Part shown: positions 54,717 to 64,000 of the stretch, piece by piece
Position numbering within the stretch: the stretch's first letter is position 1
Layout of the letters: each line of letters opens with the position of its first letter
DNA from: Sarcophilus harrisii
Taxonomy: Eukaryota; Chordata; Mammalia; Dasyuromorphia; Dasyuridae
Length of the DNA stretch: 64,000 nucleotides
Direction of reading: 5' to 3'
Assembly (NCBI RefSeq): GCF_902635505.1
Contig: NC_045430.1
Coordinates: 1,382,177-1,446,176 of the forward strand
Notes under the pieces: model-generated
Seen by the model: only the letters and a program-made list of their open reading frames with translations
Told to the model about the DNA's origin: nothing
Database searches by the model: none
Translations under genes and position numbers: made by a program

Positions 54717-55077
54717 CCAGCTCTGACATCCCCTGTTCTAAGTCCCCTCCCAGCTCTGACACCTCCTGTTCTAAGCCCCCTCCCAGCTCTGATATCCCCT
54801 GTTCTAAGCTCCCTTCTACCTCTGATATCCCCTGTTCTAAGCTCCCTTCTACCTCTAACATCCCCTGTTCTAAGCTCCCTCTCAACTCTGACATCCCCTG
54901 TTCTAAGCCCCCTCCCAGCTCTGACAACCTCTGTTCCAAGGCCCCTCCTAATTCTGACATTCTATGTTCTAAACTCATTCCTAGATCGGATGTTCTTTGT
55001 TTTGTATTCCAAGCTCCCTCTGTCTCTGATGTATTGGAACACAAACAAGTTCTAAGTTTCTCCCAGCTCTGACATTA
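54717..55077 (-). repeat. 33-bp minisatellite in reverse orientation, about 10 copies
   Basis: CCAGCTCTGACATCCCCTG, TTCTAAGCCCCCTCC units repeat every 33 bases and become more divergent to the right. This is the reverse complement of the family at 2.0 and 10.7 kb and directly abuts the C-run at 54673-54715. Confidence 0.9.
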
Positions 55078-55619
55078 TATTCTAAGATAAGTAAGTTCCC
55101 CTCATCTTTGATCTATTATAGTTTATGTTACAAACTCCTTACAATGAGGGAGAAGCTTCAGCTCAAGAGCAAAGGAGCCTCCTCACCTAGAAAGGAGGCC
55201 CCGTTGTGTTCACCAGGGATGGCCTCTGCAGGTTCCCTGATCATATTCGTCACCCAGGCCACTCTGCAGAGCACTTGGAACTAGGCAGAGGCCAGCAAAG
55301 GGGGCAGGGGACATGGCCTTGATCCAGTCTGCTGGTGGAGCCGAGTTGGGAAGACCCTGCTCTATGGGACAAGACATCACTTCTTGACAGTCAGAGCGTC
55401 CCATGATGGAACAGGAGGTAGTGAGCCCCTGTCATTAGAATTGCTTATGCAAAGGTTGCATGCCCCACTGTAGGTGTTCTTGAGGAGGAGCTTCCTAGTC
55501 TGGCCTTGACCAGTTTGCACTTCACCATCCGTTTTTGAGACCTAGTGTAGGCAGACTAGGGGGTAGATGCTGAGACTACAGATTGGGGAGTCATAGAAAG
55601 GGAGCTAGACACAGGTAGG

Positions 55620-55860
55620 CTGAAACTCAGAGCCTCAGCCAAGGCTGACTGGATGCCCATGAGGAAGAGTCTGCAGAGCTGAGCATGGGGTACTTTTACC
55701 TAAAAGGCAATAGGGAGCCCCTGAAGGTCTGGGAGCAGGGGAGTGAGATCTGTGTTTTAGGCAGATTAGTTTGGAAGCTGTTTGGAAGACAGTGGAGTGT
55801 GTGGAGAAGGCGGGAAGACCAATTACAATAGTATCCAACAAGGTGCTAAGACCTGGAGCA
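55620..55860 (+). repeat. Unclassified old interspersed repeat (copy 2)
   Basis: AATAGGGAGCCCCTGAAGG, GAGCAGGGGAGTGAGATCTG, TTAGTTTGGAAGCTG and ACCAATTACAATAGTATCC parallel the copy at 32.2 kb. A further related segment spans about 60420-60620 (GTAACAGATTTTGGAGAGCC, TAAATGCCAGGCAAAGGATT). Confidence 0.45.
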
Positions 55861-56347
55861 GCATAGTGATTTGAACTGGGGGCAGATACAAGAAATTTGG
55901 TGGGATTGACAAAATCTGCAGTCAACAAAATAATAAATCGAGCCCAGGTTTGTAGCAGTTGCTGATTCCTAGGGTACAAAAGCTCCCACTGGGAAATTGA
56001 ACAATGGGTATACATCCCAAGCTGCAGGTCAGTGGGTTTGTAGGACTCAGCCACTAGAGTAGATGAGGCTAGGGAGAGAGGGGAGTCTTGGGCAGATTTG
56101 GGGGCATCAACCCTCCCCCTCATCCACAGAGGGTACAGCCAAGGAGCAGTGAGCTCTCGAGAGCAGCACCACTCAAACTACTCAATGCCCACATTTTGTG
56201 CTTCTTCTTGGCACAGTGGGGATGGTTGTATGCATGGTTCTGCACTGGTTCTGTTTTCTGTACCTGGTATCAGTCCCATGAAGTATCCCAGGAGTTTCTT
56301 GAGTCCTTCCTGAGCTTACAGCTCCAATAATATACTATTATACACAT

Positions 56348-56348
56348 A

Positions 56349-56403
<55 letters not shown>
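56348..56403 (+). repeat. (TA)n microsatellite
   Basis: About 27 AT units in an AT-rich flank. Confidence 0.95.
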
Positions 56404-56408
<5 letters not shown>

Positions 56409-56536
56409 AATAATATAATAGTCCAGTGACTAACAATGACACCTCTCCATCTCTGAGTACCCTGCATCAGTCAGCGGTGGCCAGGAAAGCTCTGTCTACA
56501 TGGTAAAGTGCAGATAATCATCACCTTTCTAGAAAA

Positions 56537-56539
<3 letters not shown>

Positions 56540-56591
<52 letters not shown>

Positions 56592-56835
56592 GATTCTCCC
56601 TTTCTCTTTCCTCTCTCTCCCCCATCCCTCTCTGTCTCCATCTGTTTCTACCACTCTGTCTCTCTTCTCTGTCTTCCTCTCTCCTCTTTCTGTCCTTCTG
56701 TCTGATTCAGTCTCTTTTTTCTGTGTCTCCTTTTCCCTCTTCTCTCTCTCTCTGTCTCTGACTTTCTCTTTCCTCTCTCTTCTTCATCCCTCTCTGTCTC
56801 TGTCTCTGTTTTTCTTTCTGTCTCTCTTCCCCCCT
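56540..56835 (+). repeat. (CT)n array, degrading rightward
   Basis: A 48-base pure CT run followed by CTCTGTCTC-type imperfect repeats. Confidence 0.9.
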
Positions 56836-57574
56836 GGCAGACTTGCCTTCACCTCTCTAGGGCTCAGTTTTTCCATCTATAAAATAACTCAGTGGGTGAC
56901 CCATGAAGCTTCTTCTAACTTGAACCCCATTCCGTATCACAGAGGGGATTCTCAGTCAGGCACAGGTTGGATGTGGTGAAATCTGAAGTCCTTCCCACCT
57001 CTGAGAATCTCTGATGCCATCTGTGTGACTTTGGACCATCCCTTCCATCTCTCTAAGCCTCATCCCTCTCACCCTTAAAGTGGAGATGATGACATCCACT
57101 TCCAGAGCAGTTTTGAGGAAAATACTGCATCCGAAAGACTAGAGAATGGGACCAGAGCCTGTCCCTTAGACAGGCCTGCATGGGTGAGCGCCAGAGGCCG
57201 AGGGCAGCCCCACTAGCCCAGGGGCCTGCCAAGGCCTCTGATTTGCAGTGGTGGTTTCCTGTGATGTGGACACTTGTCCCCTGGGAACCAGTGAATGGCC
57301 ACCAGCCCCGAGCCCAGAGCCACAGGACAGGCTTCCCGCCAAGGGAAACCACCCTTAGTGCTGGGGGTGGCCATAGGGACCAGGGCCAGAGGACTTTCCG
57401 GCCAGCCCAGGCCTGCTCCCCAATCATCAGATGAAAGGTTAGGTGGCCCACAAGTCTGCCCCCGCCCAGAGCAAGGCCAAACGGCAGATGTGTCGTCCCG
57501 CTGTTGTAGAGCTGTAGAGCATCGGGAAGTGGTCTTCAGGGGGCAGGGGCCAGGCTCCCATCCAAGTCACTAAA

Positions 57575-57680
57575 CTAAGATGAAAAGTAGTAAGGATAAA
57601 TACAGAGTTTTCTTTGATACTTATGAGCAAAAAACATGAGCTCCTTAAATCTAAGCCAGGATGGGAGTGGCTCTCGTCAT
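57575..57680 (+). mobile_element. Second short fragment of the same L3/CR1 segment
   Basis: GATGAAAAGTAGTAAGG, then CTTTGATACTTATGAGCAAA and CATGAGCTCC, closely repeat the sequence at 58860-58960. It is about 1.28 kb upstream and in the same orientation. Confidence 0.65.
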
Positions 57681-58329
57681 CTCAGTTCTCTACTTGGAGA
57701 GTCTGATCCTTCTTCATAACAGGGGCACAGAGATCCTCAGATTAGCCCTCACTGTTTGTCGAGGTCGGGGTGCTATCGGGTCCCTCCTGCTGCTACTATT
57801 ATCCCCATCATCATTATTCTCGTGATAGCCGCAGTTACTATTATTTTTGTTCTTATTTGAATTCTTGTTCCCTGGAACCAGAATGGCTGAGCCAGTAAAG
57901 TTTTCTTCCCCAGCCCTGATTTGTGCTCTGTCTGCTTTGCCTTCCCTAGATTCCCCCAGATCTCTCTTGGTCTTTACCATCAAAGCCTCCGATGAATGGT
58001 GGATAGCAGGATGGGCATTGAGTTGGGAAGCCCTGGGTTCTAATTCTACCTCTTCCACTCCTGGCTGTGGGATTCTGGATGAGTCAGTTCTGTCTCTAAA
58101 TTGTAGAGCAGGTGCCCTCCTGCATTGGCAGGCAGGCTTTCCTCTCCACCAGTTCTCAATACCAGTGAAATCACCACTGAAAGTATGTGGCATTTATTTT
58201 GCACTGGGCGGCTGCCAAATGCTTCACCAATTTGGAGTAATACAGCTGGACCTCAGAACAATAATAAAGGAAAACAATAGAAGCCATAATCCCTTCCATC
58301 TGCATCCTATCTGAAGGGTTTAAAGGCAT

Positions 58330-59555
58330 TTCCCCATCCTTTGTCTTCTCTGACCCTTCCCTAGCACATTCCAGAAACTTCAGATTAGTGACTTTCCCAG
58401 CCATGCCTGAGAACATTTTAGAACGGATTATTAAAGGGATGGCTTGTAAGTTTTTAGAAAAAGAAGCAGTGATTGGCAGGAGCCAACCTGGCTTTGACAA
58501 GCAGAGATCACGGCAGACTGCTCCTTTCATCGTTGACCGCTGGAGATGGGGGGATGAATGACTCAACTCCAGTATAACTAGATTTCAGTATTTGCAGGAC
58601 TCTCTGATGGTTTTTGGCTGGATGTGATGGAGAGGTGTGCTCTAAAGATAGTAAAGTTAGGTGGATTAGAAACCAGTTGGGTTGATGTCAACTTGGAAGA
58701 AGAACTCTGGGGCACTCAGGTAGCCATTGTGGAGTCTCGTGTTTTAATAAATGATTTCAATGGAGACATAGATTGTATTCAGTTGACACAAAATGGGAAG
58801 GAGGAGGGAAATCAGTGGGACAACAGACTCTGAAGCCCAAAGGATTTGTGCTGCCTAGAATTGAAGATAAAAAGTAATAAGGAAAAATATGAAGTCTTCT
58901 TTGATACTTATGAGCAAAAACATGAGCTCCATAAATCTAAGTCAGGGAGGGAGTGGGGTACAGTGAGGTTGGAGTTTGCCTGAAAAGCGCCTGGGGGTTT
59001 CAGAAGACTGCAAGCTCATGGTGAGTCAGCAGCAGATTGTGGAGGCCAGGGGAGCTACATTGAAAGTCACAGTGCTTAGACCTGGAGAGGTGAGACCATT
59101 CCTCACTATCTGGTCCTGGTGGGAATTAGGGTCCGCCCCTAATTCTGGGGGTGGGTTCAATTCTTGGAGCCACAGTTTAGGATGGAGCCTGATACACTGA
59201 CCTGAAAATGTTTATCCAGGAAAATAAGATGTGGGGGAAGGGGATGGGGCATGATAGTGATCTTTAACTATATGAAGCACTGTGGAGGAGAAGGAGTCAG
59301 CTTGTTTGGTTTGGCTCCCAACGGCAGAATTATGACTAATGGGTGTAAGTCACAGGAAGAGAGATTTCAGAATAACCCAAGGTAATATTTCCCAAGAATC
59401 AGACGAGCGAGCTCTCTCGGGAGACAGCACAGTTCTCTGTTCCTGCTCTATAAGCAGAAACTGAGGATCTGGAGGGGGGGCTTTCTTGGGCTGGGTTAGA
59501 TGGTACTCAAAGCATCTTCCAGCTCAGAAACTGTGAATCTGTGATCTTAGGGGGC
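58330..59555 (+). mobile_element. L3/CR1-type LINE, 3' part, degenerate
   Basis: The order of landmarks fits an L3/CR1 reverse-transcriptase gene end: AAGCAGTGATTGGCAGGAGC, CTAGATTTCAG (from YLDFSKAFD), GATGTGATGGAGAGGTGTGC, AATAAATGATTTCAATGGAG (INDL...), GGGGGTTTCAGAAGACTGCA, GAGTCAGCAGCAGATTGTGG and TGATAGTGATCTTTAACTAT. It then ends with CTGTGAATCTGTGATC, the short terminal repeat typical of CR1 elements. Many small indels; no usable frame remains. Confidence 0.75.
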
Positions 59556-62500
59556 TGGCAAGAGAGAGATTATAGTCTTCATTTAAGAGTGAATAAAACA
59601 GAAGTCCAGAGAAGGAGATCCATGCAGGGAGATCAGGAGTCAGGAAGATGGTCAGCTTAGAGAAAGGGAGGGCAGTTGGGTTTAGGATCGACTTGTCCTG
59701 GTAGAAGCTGTTGGTTCATGGAATCAAGGTAGTTCTATAGGCTGGGTGGGGAAGGGCATTTGAGGAAGCTTAATGGGCTTTGGGGTAGCTTCTGAGCTAG
59801 GTCTCACAGCGCTTCCTTCTTTGGCAGAAAGGATTGGGAATTTCCAGGGCTGCTGACATTCTTCAATTCTCACCTGAGATACCCTGTCTCCAAAATCAGA
59901 GTGCTTCTTCTCTGGGGTGGCCCTGATCATCCTGGACCCTAAAGGCATTGAAATAAGCAGGATCAACCATGCCCCCTCTGCTGTGGAGAGTCCTCCTACT
60001 TGCTAACTTCTCTCCAAGGGGAGCAACCAGTTCCCCTCTCCTCATTTTCCCACTTACTTTTCTTGCTGTCTCAGACTGCTGGCCTCGAGTGGCTTCTGCT
60101 CACTAGTAGAATGAGTGACTACTCTTTCAAACAAGATTTAGGATTCTTTTAAAACCAACCAATCAAACACCTTCTGTAGGCAGAGCTCAGTGCTAGGTCT
60201 GAGGGAGATCCAGGGCTTAAATAAGAGACAGTCGCTACCTTTATAATCTAGCAAAGAGAAAAGTCAGCATCAGAAGTCACCAGAATGCATATTATATGCT
60301 AAGTATGCCAGAGAGATACAAACCAAGGATTGCGTGAAATCTCCCAGGAAAGGTCATGACTAAGCTATGGGATCGGGAAGGAAGGCTACCTGAAGGAGAT
60401 GGTATTTGATTTTGGCTCTAAAGCAGGGTGCAAGGGAGGAATGCAATGTATAGAAAAAGGAGGGCAGAGCACCATGGTAGAGGAATGGAGGCAGGAAATC
60501 AAAGGATCTGGCAGTGAAGGGGGTCTATTTTAACTGAAACAGCACTCTGTAGTGGAGAATCTCAGATAGTCCAGCAGAAAAGGTTGGGTAGTAACAGATT
60601 TTGGAGAGCCTTAAATGCCAGGCAAAGGATTCAAATATTATCTTGATCTCCCCTATTCTACAGAGTGTGTCTGGATCACCCTCTTTTGTTTAATTGGTTC
60701 TTGGAATCATCTCTTTCAGCTGCCAAACTCTCTGGACTCTACCACTCACCCTAGAAGATCCATCTTGTGCCCATGTCCCCCTCCATGAAGTCCTTCATTC
60801 ATAATTCCCTGTGGGAACCCTTCACCAACTAGGTAGCACTTGGATACTGGGGAGTGGAAGGAGCCTGTGTTTTAAATTAGAGAGTTTGTGTTCAAATCTT
60901 AGTTTTATTATATCTTCAAGGAAGCACCTAGGGCAAGTCCCTTCACCTGGGCTTCTCCAGACTTTAGTCTCCTCCTTTTTAAAAGCATTTATCATTGGTC
61001 TTTATTTTGTACTTCCCTTTCCATTTTAAACCCATGAATCTAATCTTTCCAGATCAATTGGGAGCTTTATAAGAACAGAGAAATGATCAATGGGGGAACA
61101 AATCTTGATTCAGTATGTACTATGCTCCTGGTACCATTCTAAGCACAGAGCAAGTGCTCAAGAATGTCCCCTGGGTCAGTGAGTCAGTCACCAAGGACTG
61201 GCCACACTGGCAGAGGGCTGAACATGTGGGAAAGTTATAGATTCTTAAGATTGGGTGGGAATGTGGGAGACCATCTCCTCCAGCCCTTGGTCTCTTGCCC
61301 AGCAGCTCTGCCCCCAGAGCTCCAGAGATGAAAGACAAGGCACTGGAGACCATGTAACATATTGGGATAAACTAACTTGGGGGATCTGAATGGGAGGTGC
61401 TGAGCAAGAGCACTTAGCTTGGAGTAGAGAGGATCATCTCTCAACTATAGAAAGACAGCTGAGGGGGAGTGGATCAGGACATACCTTCAAAGTAAAGGAA
61501 GGCCCAGATTCAAATTCTGCCTCTGGCATATCCTGGTTGAGTGACCCCAAGCAAGTCACAGAACTCCTGGAAAAGCTAAGGTACACTGCAGAGTGGGTGC
61601 CAATTTGCATTGGGTGAACTCTTCATCTGGGGTTCCTGAATGAGGAAATCCTGCCCTAACGACTCCAGAGCCAGAGAGAGAGATGAAATCAGGGTATGGG
61701 TGGGCCAAGGGAGAGCATGGAGGGGAGGCATCTACCGAGCTAAAGAGACTCTTGCTATCCACTCTCATTCTCACAGTCTCAGAGACCAGAGACAGAGAGA
61801 GCCAGGTGCCCCCCGAGAAGCCAACCCACTCACCTGACAAGTGGGGAGACTGAGGCTCAGGGCAAAGAAAGGACTGGCCTAAAGCATCCCCGGGAGCTTG
61901 TGGGAGAGAGCTGGCTGCCTGCCTCCCGGGCCGGAGCTCGTCCCTTTGATCTCAGGCAGCTGTGCCTGTTCGCCTCTTGTCCAGCTCATCACCTTTTCTG
62001 CTTCCTTACCTCCTTTGTCCACATTCCCAGCTTCTGGGATTAGAACTGAATGGCTCCTGTTATCATAGAGTCTTTCCCCCAGCGCCTCTTGGAGTCACTG
62101 AACCTCAGACCTGGGAGGGACGCAGGGATCTGTTAGTCCAACTCCCCAGACTGGCCTGGGAAACAAATACCCAAACCATGCATCAGGACCTGGGGTGACC
62201 TTTAAAGGTTAAACTCTGCCCTCCCCAGCTGGGGTCGGCCCACACAGCAGAAGCCTGCGTGCGGCGGCCATCCCCGGCCTGGTTCTCAGCACTTGCCTGT
62301 CGGGCAGGGGAGAATTTGCTGAGGGTAAGCGGCTAATCCATCACCTTGGGAAATGTTGGCCCTCTAGCATGGGTCAGTGGCATCATGGAGGAACAACATG
62401 GCAAGTAGAGAGATGGCTTAAAGCGGAGTTTTCCAGGCCCGGGGACAGCCAGTGTTTCTCTAGAAGAGACCAAAGGGGGAGGAGCGACTCAGCCAGGGAA

Positions 62501-64000
62501 GAGCTTGAAAGAAAGAATCAGACAAAAGCTTCTTTGCTTTGGGTAAAACACGAGCCCCTTTTTCAATGGGAAAAGTCCCAGTGAGGAGCTTCCTCAGGGA
62601 GGAGGGCACTCGGCTTTGGCCCTGTTGGCTTCTTGGCAGCCTCGGGCTGGCGAACTGAGGAGGAGAGGCAGAAACTGGCTCAGGAGAGCTGGGCAGCCTC
62701 GGGAACACGGGAAGCTTCCCCCTCTCCCCAGGCAGATTTAATCTCCTTGCGCAGCTGGAAGGAGCAGAGTTCCCAGAGCAGCTCGCTCCCCCAGGCTCCC
62801 ATCTCCAGCACAAGAATTCAGTCTGAGAATAGAGAACCTGCAAATTCATTCATTTGTTCAGGGAACATTTATTAAGTGCAAAGGTCTGTACTCAGAGGGG
62901 ATGGAGAGAGAAAAGGAAGGGGAGAAGGAGCTGTGGATGAGGAAAGACAGACTCCTTCCTGCCTTCCTGGGGCTTCCAGTCTAGTCTTGAAGGATGAGGT
63001 ATCAAAACAGATAACTTTTACCCAAGAACACGGGCTAAGTGCATTAGAGGCCCAGACAATGTGTTCTGTGGAGAGAGAGCTTTACCAACCACGGCAATCA
63101 GGGGAGGCTTCCTGGAAGAGATGATCCTTCTGTTAGGCTGTAAAGGCTGTGTAGAAATCTGACAGATTGCGTGACAGATTCCAGGACTTGGGAGACATAG
63201 ATCTCCAATATGACAATGCAGAGTTGGTCTGGGCTGTGAGAGTTGTCCAGTTTGTCTGGAGCCTGCAAGATGCTATAGGAGCAATGGGAGATGTGGCCAA
63301 CAAGGCAGGGGCCTTTAACGTCAGGCAGAGGTGTTGGGATCTCACCCACAGCGAGAGGGGGCTGGGGCCAATCTGAGCAGAGGAGCGACACTGGGATCTG
63401 GGTGTGAGGAAGATCCCTTTGGCCATCACCGGAAGAGCAGATTGGAAGGCGGAGGGTAGCAGTGAAAGGACCAGCATGGAGGATGCTGGGATAGTCTATG
63501 CAGGTAGCGAAGAGGGCTTGGAGGAAGCTGGTGGCAATGAGAATGGAGAGGAGCAGGAGGGACTTTGGCTGCCCCAGGCAGAGCCTGACTGTCCTGGGCC
63601 TGGCTGAGCAAGGGAGGGGGAGTTCCTTCCCACCTGTAGGATGGCTGCTGCCTCTCCTTTCCCTTCAGTGGGTGGCAGAGTGTGTGCCAGGGAAGGCCAA
63701 GGAGGAGGAGACAGAGATTTGTTTTGAAGCGTATGAGAGGGTGGAAGAGAGAGGGCTGGGGCTTGGCTTAGGTCACCCCCAAGGCACAGATCTGGAACCC
63801 TGGGGTGGGGCCTGGCAGCCGGCAAAACAAATGGTTCTCCTAATGGGAGCCCGCAGCCGATGCCAAGAGGATGTGCCTACCGAGCCAAGAGACTGTTCTC
63901 AGCCACCGGGCATCCTGGGACCGGGGCAATCTCTCCCTGAGAGAGCAGCGGAGCTGGGAGAGCCTTTAGAACAGAAAATGTGGGAGCAGGAGGGGCCTTA
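59556..64000 (+). other. WNT7B: WNT7B intron 1, distal part to window end
   Basis: Old L2- and MIR-like debris and an old repeat at 62090-62190 (ACCTGGGAGGGACGCAGGGA). No WNT7B exon 2 coding sequence (expected to encode ALSSVVALGANIICNK) was seen before the end. Confidence 0.5.
63380..63545 (+). repeat. Unclassified old interspersed repeat (copy 3)
   Basis: GAAGATCCCTTTGGCCATCA, GGAGGATGCTGGGATAGTC and GAAGCTGGTGGCAATGAGAA follow the same order as the copies at 32.2 and 55.7 kb. Confidence 0.45.

Larger units (their letters stand above)
55861..58329 (+). other. WNT7B: WNT7B intron 1, simple-repeat zone
   Basis: Besides the (TA)n, (CT)n and L3 fragment listed separately, MIR-like sequence occurs at 56850-56940, 57010-57180 and 58005-58110. 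No exon. Confidence 0.45.

Noticed and set aside
54653-55072. SSDIPCSKLPP repeat protein starting with a Pro run
   Set aside because: C homopolymer plus reversed minisatellite read in frame.
38490-64000. Further WNT7B exons
   Set aside because: The translated frames contain no match to the conserved Wnt core (for example GANIICNKIPG), so exon 2 is taken to lie beyond the window.

Overview
This window is vertebrate, and almost certainly metatherian (marsupial), nuclear DNA. It carries tRNA-headed SINEs of the marsupial WSINE1/MAR1 type, 3' ends of a marsupial-type L1, old L2/MIR/L3 debris and many simple repeats. It is GC-rich for a marsupial and full of minisatellites and microsatellites, as in high-recombination or near-telomere chromatin (inference).

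Two gene loci are recognisable, both on the + strand. At 22.36-23.18 kb lie two let-7 hairpins about 0.73 kb apart: a let-7a copy, then a near-perfect let-7b. This is the let-7a-3/let-7b cluster (human 22q13). At 38,419-38,489 lies the first coding exon of WNT7B: the signal-peptide start MHRNFRKWIF followed by a clean GTGAGT donor, inside a large CpG-rich promoter block. No later WNT7B exon was seen, so everything from 38,490 to 64,000 is read as intron 1. A second CpG-rich block inside that intron (about 45.0-47.25 kb) ends in a peptide resembling the alternative first exon of mammalian WNT7B.

Layout: 1-22 kb is non-coding with 33-bp minisatellites, (CT)n, a T-rich tract and a badly degraded G/T-only stretch (12.6-15.54 kb). 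22.3-23.2 kb holds the let-7 cluster. 23.29-24.35 kb is a second degraded stretch. 26.5-28.1 kb is CpG-rich. 29.2-32.1 kb is an AT-rich island of SINEs and two L1 pieces facing away from each other. 34-39.7 kb is the CpG-rich WNT7B promoter region. 39.7-64 kb is intron with an L1 piece (48 kb), a 43-base C run plus minisatellite (54.7-55.1 kb), (TA)n and (CT)n (56.3-56.8 kb) and an L3/CR1 LINE (58.3-59.55 kb).

The most notable points are: the let-7 cluster lies only about 15 kb upstream of WNT7B and on its strand, whereas I recall opposite strands in human; the let-7a copy has an altered 3p arm; upstream ATGs precede the WNT7B start; a dispersed 33-bp minisatellite family recurs across the window; and several tracts look like low-quality sequence with C dropped. 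No intact retrovirus-like element was recognised. All comparisons with other species are from memory.
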